Shown here in pieces: positions 38,901-50,883 of a stretch of 64,000 nucleotides of DNA. A model generated the notes under the pieces. The model did not search any database and was not told the DNA's origin. It saw only the letters and a list, made by a program, of their open reading frames with translations. Each line of letters opens with the position of its first letter. The stretch's first letter is position 1. A program made the translations under genes and the position numbers. This DNA is from Tetrahymena elliotti 4EA (lineage: Eukaryota; Ciliophora; Oligohymenophorea; Hymenostomatida; Tetrahymenidae). The DNA is taken from assembly GCA_000231825.2 (NCBI GenBank), contig JH720301.1, forward strand, positions 920,874 to 984,873, in the 5' to 3' direction.

Positions 38901-41900
38901 GATAAAAAAATTAATAGAATATATTCTAAAACTAGTAAACACAGGGATAAAACAACAACATAACACCTTTACCAGATTTAAAGTTGCAAAAGCAGATAAC
39001 ATTTGGAATAAATAATACTAATGAGTAAAATGCAGAAAATAACAGCAATAACCAATAATAATAATTGAATTAGCAGTAAACTTAATAAAATAACACTAAC
39101 TAGAATTTATAAAATAACCTCAAACCATAAGGATAGCAACTACAGTAATAATAGTAAACTTAATAAGTTCAATAACAGCAACAATTATAATTGAATAATT
39201 AGTAGTAGTAATAATAGTAGAATAATTAGCAGTAGTAATAGAAATCAATAAGTTTACAATAATAATAATAAAGGTAAGGAAACTCAATAAACATATTTTA
39301 AAAATAAAATCCACAAGTATAATAATAGAATTAGCAGTAATAACAATAATAGTTACCTTAATAGCAATAGCAATTATAGGGTTAGTAATAGATAAATAAT
39401 AATGGTCAAAGCAGTATTTTTTTAAATAATTAGACTAATTTAGGATAATAATCAATTTTTTAAACTCAACAGAAGATATCAATAATGAATAACTAGAATA
39501 CTAATGTTTCTTTATAGAATAATTTAATTAAACAAAAGAATCAAGCCTAATAATAAGATTATTCACAATATGATCCTATTGTTGTATAAAAATTTAAAAT
39601 TATTAGATGGTTAGAAAGGAAATTAGATCATCTTAAAGATATTAATACAACTATGATTTTTCCTGTAACAGGTCCTTTGTTGGAAAGTAATTTTTTATTT
39701 ATTGATTTAAATATTAATAACATTTTATTCATTTAGCTGTCAGTAAAATCAACAAAGATTTTTCTTTCGTAGATATTGATATGAGATAATTATTATAGAG
39801 TGGTGTTAAAAAGTTAGAAAATATTTTACTAGATACAGTAGCTAATTTAGATGTTCCAATAAATTTTTTTATCAATATATTTGAATATCCTTAAGGTGTT
39901 AGACATATAATAAATTAGTAATAAGGAAAGTTTAAGTTAGACTTAAATTAAATTAAATATTTAAAAAATAACTTCTTGTTCAAAACCGATATTTATGGTA
40001 AAAAAATATATTTAATGAAGTGCTTTTTGAATAACTTAGAAATATTTCTTGAAACTTGCAATAAAGGCTTAAAAACTGGAGACTACAGCTTGGAGCCATT
40101 TCAAAAACCAGACTCTTTTGAATATAAAATGTACTTAAAGCTTCCTTATCAATGTAAATTAAGTGATTATCTATTGAGGTTATTTGTTTTATTTTAAATA
40201 TTTTAATTAGATCGTGAGAAGTTGTTTGTAGAGTTTATTAAGAAAAAAATAATCAATAAGATTGAAGAAATAGGTGTAATAGATTAAGATATCAAGAGAA
40301 TCAGTTTTGATGAAATTAATCAAATAAAACCTAATCATTTGTTGCAACAAATTGACTTTTTATGCCTCAGTGCTATTAAAAAGGGTTTCAATAACAATGA
40401 AGATGATGAAACAATATTTTAAACAACAGTGAAAAAGAGAAATCATCATAACTTTTCACTTTTTGATAATTAAAGCTCAGTTTATAAAGACTTTTTGAGT
40501 TCTGTTAAAAATAATGCTAAAAGTGTTTAAAAAAGAGAAGATGCCTTTGACCATGGGATTTCTTCAATCAAAAAAAATAATTTTTCAGACTTCAAAACAG
40601 AATACAATGAATAGGATGACATAAAATAAGAGGAAAATACACCAATAAAAATAGAAGAAAAAAAACCTAATTTAGATTTTAGAAATCTGAACTTTGATAA
40701 AGTATCAGATGATAATGAAGAAGAGCAAAATCATTTACAAAAAACCAAACAAATAAAAGCGTTTAATAAAGAGAATGATATACCTACATAGGGTAGGATA
40801 AATAAAATCTTAGATTTTGGCTAAGAAATATTGATTTCATCATTTGGAAATAACGAATCAAAGAAAGAAGAAACTTAAGAAAGAAAGAAAATGATTGTGA
40901 AAAAAGAATTACTTACAATTTCTAAATTTGGAGTTGATAGAATTTAAAATAAATAAAGCATGCAAATGTTTAACTTTCTTAAAAGAAGCTCTAAAAAAAA
41001 TATTATTACTTAAAATGAGAAAGCATCTTATTTTTATCAAGATTTTCAAGATAATTAAGGAGAAGATAATAAAGATGAAGTTAACAGCTAAGATTCTGGT
41101 TATTTAAGAGAATAAAATGAATAAGAAAGAGACATAAATGAAATCTATTACTTTAATTAATGTAAAACATCAGATTTTACATCTGTACTTTTATCTTTGG
41201 ATGATGATCCTGAAATCAAAATGAAGAGATATCTAAATTTTAAATTAAATAGATACAAAGAGGCTGAATAGAAATATGTCTAAAAATATGGGTAAAATTC
41301 ATAATAGCAATAACAGCTTATAAATTAATCTTAAACATCTTTGTAATCTAAAGGCAATAATCAATCTATATTTTAAAACAATAATTAATCTTCATCTAAC
41401 ATTTCTTAGTAAGGGTAGAGTATTTTCAATAAGCCTAATAATTAAACCTAAATCAGCACACCAAATTAATAGCAATAGCCAGTAAATATTTTTTAGAAGT
41501 AACAAAATAACTAGACCAATCAAACATAAAACTAAAATTAATAGTAAGGCTAATAAACTCAAAATCATTAGTAAAAATCTATTTAATAAAATATTAATAC
41601 GAACAACCAACAAAACTAATAAAACTCCATTAATATTTTTGCTAAATAAAACACTAATAATAATAACAGTTATACTGAAGGAAATAGCAGCTCTTAAAGT
41701 AATATTTTTAAGACCAATAATTAATCACTGCAGAATAATCAAAACAATAATGCATCTAATTAGAATAATTAAAATACAAATACAAATGATAATAATGGAA
41801 ACTAAGTTCAAAGCAATTTAAACATATTCTAAAAAACAGGAAATTTTACTAATACCTAAAGTATCTTTTAGCAAAATAAACAATCAAATTAGTAAAGTAA

Positions 41901-43272
41901 TAATGTATCTTTGCAATAATAAGGAGGTAATTAGGCTTCTTCTTAGTCTTAAAGCACAAATTCTAACTTAATAAATATTTTTGCAAAAAATAATTAAAAC
42001 ACTCAAAATCAAAATGGAAATAATTAACAAAATTAACAACAAAATAATTAATAAAGCGGAAATATTTTCTAAAGCAATAATACAACAGGAAACAGCAACA
42101 CTAATAATATTTTCCAAAATAAGCAAAATACTACCAACTAAAGCAGTATTTTTTAAAATCAACAAAATAATAGTCAATTAAGTAATATTTTTTAAAAAAA
42201 AGATACATAAGTAAATACTAATAATGCTTAATAGTAGTAAAGCAATAACTAGTAAGGATAAGTTGTTAATATTTTTGGATAAAACAGAAACCTTTAAAGC
42301 AATAATTAATAATAAAATAATAATTAAAGTCAAGGAAGCTGCAACAATATATTTAGTAAACAAACACAATTAAACTAGCAAACCAATTAATAATTTTAAA
42401 ATAATTAAAATTAAAACAATGGTAACAACATCTTTTAAAATCAGTAATAGAATAACAACAATTCGTAAAATAATCAATCCAACATATTCTAGAATACATA
42501 AAATAATAATTAACCAACCAATCAAGGAAATGATAACTATTAAAATAATCAAAATACAAACATGTAGAACAATAGCAACAATATCTTTTAGAATAATTAA
42601 AACAACTCTTAAAATAATCAAAATTAAAGCAATATTTTTTAGAAAAATCAAAATAATAACTTATTTTAGAATAATAACCAAAGTAACAGTAACAATTATT
42701 AATAGAATAACCAAAACAATAACATTTTTTAGAATAATTAAAATAGCAACTCTTATTAATAATAGAGTAACTAAACAAATAATTTATTCTAGAATAATTA
42801 GAATAACAACCAAAATTAAAATAACAATTAAAGTTTGGTATCTAAAAATAATATTTTTAATCCTAAAATTATAAATAACAATAATTCAGCTTAAGATAGC
42901 AAAATGGCTGAATAAGACAATAGAATGAGAAATAATAATTAAGATCCCAGCTAAGCTTAGCAAATTATTTAGTAAATATACTAAAACTAACCATAAAATA
43001 AGCCTTTAACTAATGAAGAGTATTACAGATAGTATAAAGAAAAATACCTAGATTCAGTAGGAGGTAGCAATACCAATAAATAATCATAAGATACTTCAGA
43101 TTTTGAGAAGTAAATTTAGCAATTTAAAAGTTAGCAAAATAATCAGTATTCATCCTCTTTTTAACAATAAACTGCTTTACAGTAGTAAGTAAATGCAAGG
43201 CCTTAACTAAATGCATAAACCAGAGCTTAGCTACTCAGATAAAAAATGGATTAAACTAAAAAAATGATTTGA
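35976..43272 (+). CDS. Giant beta-propeller protein with NIF repeats, candidate nucleoporin (Nup214-like), 2266 aa
   Basis: Exons: 35976-35997, 36067-36390, 36548-36788, 36847-37142, 37199-37795, 37902-39686 and 39737-43272. All six joins are in phase, giving 2,267 codons. Residues 1 to ~470 have WD-type strands (NIVKFSPNERLLAVCNDNSI, then KIFEV; later ILFYIDDKGALWLC) typical of a propeller. Residues ~500-1040 and ~1606-2133 are Asn/Gln-rich and carry dozens of NIFQ, NIFG, NIFK, SIFQ and a few NIFN units. Between them lies a helical domain (~1056-1320: IRWLERKLDHLKDINTTMIF, LSDYLLRLFVLF). An N-terminal propeller followed by phenylalanine repeats is the Nup214/Nup159 layout. Tetrahymena micronuclear Nup98 proteins are known to carry NIFN repeats instead of GLFG. 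The function is therefore inferred: permeability barrier or mRNA export at the pore. Confidence 0.88.
41280..42880 (+). repeat. Degenerate NIF-unit repeat block
   Basis: Within the last exon of the giant gene, units of roughly 12-25 codons recur. Each has an Asn-Ile-Phe or Ser-Ile-Phe core (AAYATWTTY) followed by Gln and flanked by Asn/Gln runs. More than twenty units are visible. The block also creates spurious long standard-code frames on both strands, because Gln codons here are TAA/TAG. Confidence 0.9.
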
Positions 43273-43847
43273 TTTTTTAATGTATCAAAATACTTAAATT
43301 TAAACTGTTAGTAAAAATTTAATAAATCACAAATAACTAGTTATTTGCTTGATTGTTTATTTATCATTCTAAATTTAATTTTAGTTGATTTTTCATCCAT
43401 CCATCATTTAATTCTTAGTAATTTTATAAAATTGAAAAAAATATTTTAATTTCTTTTTTATCACATTTATTCATTTTCTTTGTCAAAATAGTTAAAACTT
43501 AAAAAAGAAAATTAAATTGGATTTAGGTCAAATCGAAATGGGTGAGGGTTCAGTTGATTCTACTTCAAAAGATTTTTGAAAAGATTTAAATGTTTTTATT
43601 ATCAAATTTATTTTGAAAATACTTCTTGGAATATCTACCAGGAACAAATAAACAATAAATAGCAAAAATTAGTTTAAGTGAAATGAAATTCTATCAAAGA
43701 TATTGGTTTTGATTATTTTAATATGTAAATTAGTTTCCTGCTATAAGTTAATTATTGATCTAAATTTATATAAGAACGAATTAAAAAAGTAAATAATTTA
43801 TAATATTTATTATAGTTGACCAAATATCTAGGAATTAATCAAACAAA
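43273..43847. other. Intergenic between two + strand genes
   Basis: The stretch is AT-rich and contains the presumed 3' end of the giant gene and the promoter of the WDR18-like gene. Nothing else was seen. Confidence 0.6.
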
Positions 43848-45387
43848 ATGGAGGAAGTTATTAAGCCATCAAGTGAAGTCATTTTAGTTTCAGTTGAAGA
43901 TATGAATTAGATTACTTTGATTGATCCTAAAACTAGGGGAGTTTTAGAATAATACTCTGATGAATCATCTTAAATAGCTAAGAATACATTATGCGTCGCT
44001 CCTAAAATGGGACATATTATTGGATTCTAAAATTAAAAAACTATTTTAAATATGTGGAATATCAACTCTAAAAAAGTTTTCCTTCGTGTCAGTTGTACTG
44101 AAAAGATTACTGCTACTGCTATTAGTAACTCAGAATTTTATTTTGCAGCAGCAAGCATTACAGGTTTTATTTATATTTGGGAAACATTCTCTGGAGATCT
44201 TATTAAAAAATACAAAGCTCATTAGAAAAAAATTACTTGTTTGGAATTTTCAAATGATGATGGATTAATTATTTCTGCTGGTGAAGATGGTATTTGCTAA
44301 GTATATTTATTATCTTCTCTTTTAGCCTCTTCATCTAAGATGAAACTTGACTTAAATAGTAAATTTCATTTTTTAATCTTAAATATTGAATCAAGATTTC
44401 ATATGAAATTCCTTTAAAAATTCTTTTAAAAAAATTAGATAATAAAGTAGAGTTAAAAGCAAAATATACTTTGATAGGTCATAGTGAAAAAATTAACTGC
44501 ATGAGATAAAGTAGAGGTGTTTTAGGTAAACTCTACACTGCAGGAACTGATAAAACTGTAATAGGTAAAATATAATTTATAGTCTAGCATATTATATTAA
44601 TCTTATTTTAAAACTAAAAATAGTTTGGGATTTAAGTAAAGGAAGTAAGCTTGGATAATTTAGTGTCGAAAGTGAAATCAATTGCATTGAAATTGATAGT
44701 TAAGAAGAATATGTTATCATTGGCTGCAAGAATAACAACCTCTACAAAATTAAAGTTAATGATAATTTTGCATACAAAATAGATCTCGATGAAGTTACTG
44801 AAACTCCTAATATTGAAAGGTAAAGAATGAATAAGCATATTGTATTTAAGGGACATAACAGTGAAGTAACAAATGTTAAGCTTTATGAAGAAGCTAAGTA
44901 AATTATATCATCTAGCAAAGATGGACTCTTAGTCTTTTGGGATTTTGATGGTTAAATCATTAAAACAATGAATATGTTTAATAAAAGTATTAATAATATG
45001 TGTATATTTAGAAGACCTAAAGAATTTGACCAAAAGAACCCTCTCAGCCATGCTAAAAAAATGATTTCATTTAAAGCTTTTCACAGATACGAAGAAGGTG
45101 AAACTGTCAATATCAACGAAAGTGCTAAAGAACACAGATTCATCATGCCTTCTATTTAAAAAACAATTAAAAAATCTAAGAAAGAAAAACTCACTGCATC
45201 TTCTTTCCTATAAACTACAAAGTTCTTACTTGGTGGAGCATCATCAGCTCCTTTATCTAAATCTGCAGGCCCATCTTCTCTTAATTACACTCCTGAATAA
45301 ATTTAAGAAATAATTCTTGAAAATTAAAAGTTAAAAGCTCTCAACCATCAACTCTTTAACAAACATATAACGAACAGCTCTAGTTGA
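43848..45387 (+). CDS. WDR18/Ipi3-like WD40 protein, pre-rRNA processing, 466 aa
   Basis: Exons: 43848-44358, 44439-44564 and 44624-45387; introns are 80 and 59 nt and in phase. WD units are visible throughout: FIYIWETFSGDLIKKYKAH, ISAGEDGIC, LIGHSEKINCM, YTAGTDKTVIVWDLSKG and ISSSKDGLLVFWDFDG. The GHSEKINCMRQSRGVLGKLY insertion before a TDKTVIVWDL blade, followed by EINCIEIDSQEEYVIIGCKN, parallels WDR18/Ipi3. In that family, GHS...V.....G..GR...TS.D.T..VW.L is followed by I.C....E..VY.G. The protein works with Rix1 and a midasin-type AAA ATPase in ITS2 processing and 60S maturation in the nucleus. The C-terminus has a Lys-rich patch and a Ser/Ala stretch. The assignment is likely but rests on motif order. 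Confidence 0.9.
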
Positions 45388-46375
45388 AGTCTAATTTAAA
45401 TTATTAAATGTATACATATTTTGCATATTATTATTGAATTAATCCTTCAAAATAACAAATAACTCCATCCTCTTTAATTAAATCCATAAATAGTAGTATA
45501 TTATTTGAAAAGAATATCTCAATTTTTAAACTTTAATTCTAATTTTCTCTTTTTAACTACCAATCATTTAAAAATAATAAAGTCTATATTGTGTAAAACA
45601 ACATTTTAAAAATATTTATTTTTGAAGTTTAAATCAACTCACTCATTGAATTTTTATTTTTCTAATAAATCATTTTAAAATAAAAAATAATTCCATTTTT
45701 ATTCAGATAAACCCATTTTAAAACATATTTCTATTTTTTAAAGTTTAAATATTTTATTTAAGTTTATTTTAGTCTTCTCTCACAACACAAAAAGGAGAGT
45801 TTAAAAGGTAAAATAACTTCAATCTTTTATAATCAAATTTAAAGAGAATATCTAATGTATTAAAGTTAGAATTTGTTAATTAATTGTTTATTTTTTACTT
45901 CATTAAAAACAGAATAAAAATAATAATTATTTACATTTATTTTGATAATCTCTACACTGTTTTATTTTTGAATAATAAATATTCTAAATGTCGTTTTATT
46001 ATTTTATTAGAAAATCATATAATTTGCTAATTTTTTAGTAGAACTAGAGTTTAAGTTTATTGATAATGTTAAGAAATGGTTATTAGCTTGAATAGCTATA
46101 AATTTAATAGATATCTTAAAAATTAAGGAATAACTCATAGTAATAAAACATTTGTTTGCACATTTAACGTAATTATTTAAACAAAATGCTAATCTTTACT
46201 CTTAATTAAACACATCAAGTTTTTTTTATCTTTGAGAGCTAGGAATAAATTGATTTGAATAAAAGTTGATAAAATCATTGGAAATAATAAATAATATTTA
46301 ATTAGATTTTAGAAGAAAGTAGGAGAAGAATAGAGCTTTTTTAATTTATTTATCATAAGCCCATTTTTTTTAAAC
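45388..46375. other. Intergenic between two + strand genes
   Basis: The stretch is AT-rich, about 1 kb, with no coding chain. It presumably carries the SEC24-like gene promoter. Confidence 0.6.
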
Positions 46376-49300
46376 ATGAATATTCATTAAAAAATTATTA
46401 AAAGAGGAGAAGATAAAAATCATCTTTCTAATTCATAGCTTTAAAATACAAGTGCTACAGACAATTATCTTAGAGATGAAAACGATGATTATGATGGATA
46501 TAATTAGGAAAATTACTATGATGAATATTAATAGTAAGAAAGTCATTCATATGATGAGCAAAAACTTGGAAATATAATGAATGATTCTGATGAATATGAA
46601 TAAGATGGCTAGTATCAAAATAGCTATTAGCAAAATAATATTTAGAATTAATAAAACGCATATTATAATAATAGTAATTAAAAAAATAATTCATAATTAA
46701 ATTCTCAAGCTTAAGGTAATAGTTAATAGCATAGCAACACAAATGGGAATAGTCAATAAATATATAATTAAGCTAAAAACACTTAATAGAATTAAATTAA
46801 TTAAAACAAGTAGCATTATAGTAAGTCTCAAAGTCAATAGCTCTCTAGAGAAAGAAATGAGGAGGAGTATGATCTTTCTGATTCCTAATAAGATATATAA
46901 GATAGTAATGGCTATAATAATTAAGTTTAGTAATAAGTTCATTATTCAGAAATAGAAAGAGAGATATATGGAATATCGAAAGAATAGGAAGAGAGAGAGA
47001 GAAAGTAGGCTTTAGAAAAAAGAAGGTAATAAGAAGAAGCCAAATTATAGCATTAAGAAAGATTGAATTAATCAAAGAATAAGAATAAGCAAAAAGATTC
47101 AAGAGATTACAATAGTTCTCCAGAGTGTTTATAAAGCAGCAGTTCATTTTTTCCGTTAAATAGTGCACTTTAAACTGAGTGTCGTCTACCCTTAGCAATA
47201 TCACTTGCTCCTTTTCATGAACCAGAAGTAATTTTAAGTTTTTTTAAGAAGTTAGATTTGTAAATAATTATCTTACCTCATTGAATTGATTTGATAAATT
47301 AATTTAGCATTTTTAAATAAACAGTGCCTAGATATAGTTAATTTTAAGAGCAGTAAAAATCAAATGTACTTGACTCCATATATGAATGAAGAAGATATAC
47401 CTAGATGTCAAGCATGCTAAACAATAATAAACCCTTTCTGTGAAATTTTGGAAAGTCTTTGCAAGTGGAAATGTAATATGTGTTTCAATATGCAGCCAGT
47501 ACCAAAAGTATATAAAGATTAGATTTTTAAAATAAGAGCTGTTAGGCCAGAGCTTTAGCATGGTTCATATGATATATTATTACCCAGCAAGTATAATTTT
47601 TATTGTTTTTATATAAAACGAATATGATTTTATTCATTATTAATGTGCATTTAAAAAAGTAAAAATATTTTTTTAATTTGAACAGATATAAAGTAAGGAG
47701 AGATTAAGAAACTGTGTTTTTTTTTATGATAGATGTTAGCTAGTAATCAGTAAGTAATGGGTTTTTAAGGAATACTTGTGAAGGAATTAGGAATGCATTA
47801 ACTTCGAAAGCAATATAGTCATACAAAGAAAACATTAAGGTTTTTTATAAAATCTATTTAATTTTTTTATTAAATATTATTTTCAAATAAGAAAAAAATT
47901 AAAAAAGTTTATTTAAAAAGATAGGGCTAATAGGATATGATAATGAATTGCACTTGTTTAATATTAGTAGTAGATTGAAGAATCCATAAGTATTTGTGAG
48001 TAAAGATCTTGAAGAATAAATGGATGTTATCAACAACGATACATTATTTTATTTGAATGAATAAACTACTGAAAATTCAAATGAAAAAAATGAAAAAGGA
48101 TTTTTTAGTAAACTTATTGAAAACATAAAACCAAAACAGAATAAACCTGTTAATTAAGCGGTAGAGCCTAAAAATTAAAAATTAGACTATGAATACCCAT
48201 TTCCAGATGACATAATTAATAGCTTTTCGGATTGCGAAAAGCAATTTTTTACTTTATTAGATTAAATAGAAATAATGTATGAATAAAAATATAAAAACAT
48301 TGAAAATGGATAATAATAATTATCATCAAAATAAAATTAAAATATATTTTTTAAAGCACTTGAATTTAGTTTGGATCATATTAAATTTACAGGTGGAAAG
48401 CTATTTATTTTTCATTCAAGTCCTAATATTCTAGCTCCAATAAATAAAAACTATTCAATATTTTCAATCCAAAACAAGTTTGAAGATACTTTTATTACTC
48501 CTTGCATTTTTTACTAAAAAGGAATGCTATCTAGGGATATTGTGTCTTTTGTATATAAAATTTGTAAAGAAACTAATGGAGAGATTTATGATGTTTCCCC
48601 TCTTGATATATAAAACAAAAAATACTAAAGTGATTTGGCAGAAACAATAACAAATAAATAAAGCTTTGAATCTGTACTGAGACTGAGATGCTCAAATGGT
48701 TGGTCCATTTCTAATTGCATGGGAAATACTAGTTTGAGAACAGAAACTTATAATTTATTAAATCTGAATTGCGATACGTAATTTATATTTCATTTGACAA
48801 AAACTGACTATTTATTTGTTATTTATAGGAAAACACATATCGTTTTAGAAGTTTAAAACGAGATTTAGCAAAATAAAATCAACTATTTCTGCTTTTAGGT
48901 ATTTTTTGTTTTAAATTTATTCTTAAAGTCTAACTAAACATGTTTAGGATTGATAAAAAAAACTTTAATTTACAAGAATTTAATAATTTAAAATTAACTA
49001 TTTGGAAAATTTCTTTGAAAAAAAAATATTTTTCTGAATCAATAATTTTAAAATAAAGAGTTGTCTTTTGTTCACTAACTTAAAGTAATAGAGGATTATG
49101 AGAGTTCACAACTTTATATTACCTCTAACTAATAATCATTTAAATATATTCTAAAATATAAATCCAAAGATCTTGATGACTTACTACTCTAAGCTATATT
49201 TGGAATAGGTAAAAAATTTAGATTACAAAATGTTTTAAATTATTAAAAAAAATACAATAGATTATTCATAAGATCGGTGATAGTAAGTAATTTGAAACAT

Positions 49301-50330
49301 ATGTGGTATAACAGCTAAGATAGCTGGTAAATATACAATTATAATGTAATAGGGTAATATATTATTTATTAGGAAACATTAAAAATAGAATTAATTTTAT
49401 AAAAAAAGGCTGCACTACTACCATCTATAGAAATAACTATCTTAAGCATATTAGGTTTATTTAAGCAGAAAAATTTCCTTTAGAGTAAATTATAATTTAA
49501 AATGACTCAAATAACTTAAGTAAATAATTAAATAGAGGACATCCCCTATGGATTAGATTCTGCATTAAATTAGATTATTTCTTACTAAAAAATGAGCCCA
49601 ACCGAGCTTGATTCATAATTTGTTCCTATAATTTTTGATGTATAAGAAATAATAGACTCAAAAGTTTATGATGAAGCAGGTTAATATATCTTTCCTAAAT
49701 CTCTAAGCTTGAGTTACTCAAGTATTTATGATAAATAAGTTATAATTGGAGACTTTGGAAAGGAGTTTGTTATTTTCATCATTTAAGCGTAAAAAAATTG
49801 TAACCTTTTGTTTGGTTTTATAATAAATTCTAATCAAAAGGAATGTATAAGAAGATACTTTAATGTAAATTTTTAATTCGAAAGATCTGGATGAAATAAA
49901 GAAGAAAACTAAAGTACTAATTTTTTTAAGAAATTGTTGATTAAAATTCATTTGTTATTATATTTTTTAGGATGAGTTTTATAAAAATACATCTTCTGCA
50001 TCTGAAAAAATAATGATTCTTTTGAATAGTCTAGCTCTGTAAATATTTTTTGTCTTTCTTTGGTTTATTGTAAATATATTTATGTAACAATAATAAAAGA
50101 ATCAAGTCAAAATCATATGTAGATTTCAGTATTATAATTACAGATCAAGGAGATTCAAGAGAATATGAGTAATTTTTTTAATACAAATAATAAATTTATT
50201 TCAATCAATTTTCTTTCTTCTATTTAGGTTTTATTATAAGCTTATCGAGGATAAATATGAGTCATTTTAGAAAGGTTATAATAAAAGCTATGAGGAATTT
50301 GTAAATGAAATTGTCAAAAGGAATGAATGA
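46376..50330 (+). CDS. SEC24-like COPII coat protein, 1065 aa, ten exons
   Basis: The cargo-binding subunit of the COPII coat at ER exit sites, partner of Sec23. Exons: 46376-47227, 47325-47590, 47686-47839, 47921-48898, 49059-49208, 49261-49326, 49373-49864, 49971-50038, 50100-50168 and 50228-50330. All are in phase, with introns of 46-160 nt. Domains in order are: a disordered Asn/Gln/charged N-terminus (1-280); a zinc finger with Cys312, Cys315, Cys334 and Cys337 (PRCQACQTIINPF ... WKCNMCF); RPELQHGSYDILLP; a trunk (FFFMIDVSQQSV, IGLIGYDNELHLFNI); beta-barrel continuation (CFQSCLLFTNLKQQRIMRVH); a helical region (LPSIEITILSILGLF); and a gelsolin-like C-terminus (LSLSYSSIYDKQVIIGDFGK). The order and Sec24-specific motifs favour Sec24 over Sec23. 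A ~120-residue Lys/Asn/Glu insertion interrupts the trunk after KNPQVFVSKD. Confidence 0.94.
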
Positions 50331-50883
50331 AAAATTTATCAAATAAACTCTTATTTTTGATTTAAACTTAAAAATAGAATTACTAATCAATTTTGCAAAG
50401 ATATTAAAAGAAAGTTCAGTTTTTGCTTTCTTATTTTATCTAGAAAGCATATGATCAATCAATAGACAGATTGATGTCTTTAAATTTATAATTAAAAATC
50501 TTATTTAAAAAACAAAATATTAAAAATTAACTTTTAGAAATAATACATAAACACATAAAATGTTTTATTTATATGAATTGTAAATCTTTGTCTGTTTGGA
50601 TTATTTGTCCCTGTTTTCACTCATATATACAATCAGGCAATCTTTTTGTAACTAATAGATAGAGAGATAACAAGCCATCTTCTCACTCATTTAAAAACCC
50701 TCTTATTTATTATTCTTATTTTGGCAAATCTATCATTGAATTTATAATATTTAAGTTTAATGATTTGATTGAAAATAATTAATTTTATAAAAAAATATCA
50801 TTTTGTAGTAATATTGATTAAAAAAGTAAAATACAAAGTGTTAAAATTTAGTTAGTAAATAAGCAGCATAAATAGTCTAATTC
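50331..50883. other. Intergenic between two + strand genes
   Basis: The stretch is AT-rich. Nothing was recognised beyond the expected promoter of the Rxt3-domain gene. Confidence 0.6.

Noticed and set aside
41390..42880. Long standard-code ORFs on both strands, some looking like hydrophobic proteins
   Set aside because: They are shadows of the Asn/Gln NIF-repeat exon. AAT/AAC/TAA-rich codons read in other frames give Ile/Leu/Tyr-rich products.
46470..47204. Several - strand and + strand ORFs rich in Tyr/His/Ile
   Set aside because: They are shadows of the disordered N-terminal exon of the SEC24-like gene.
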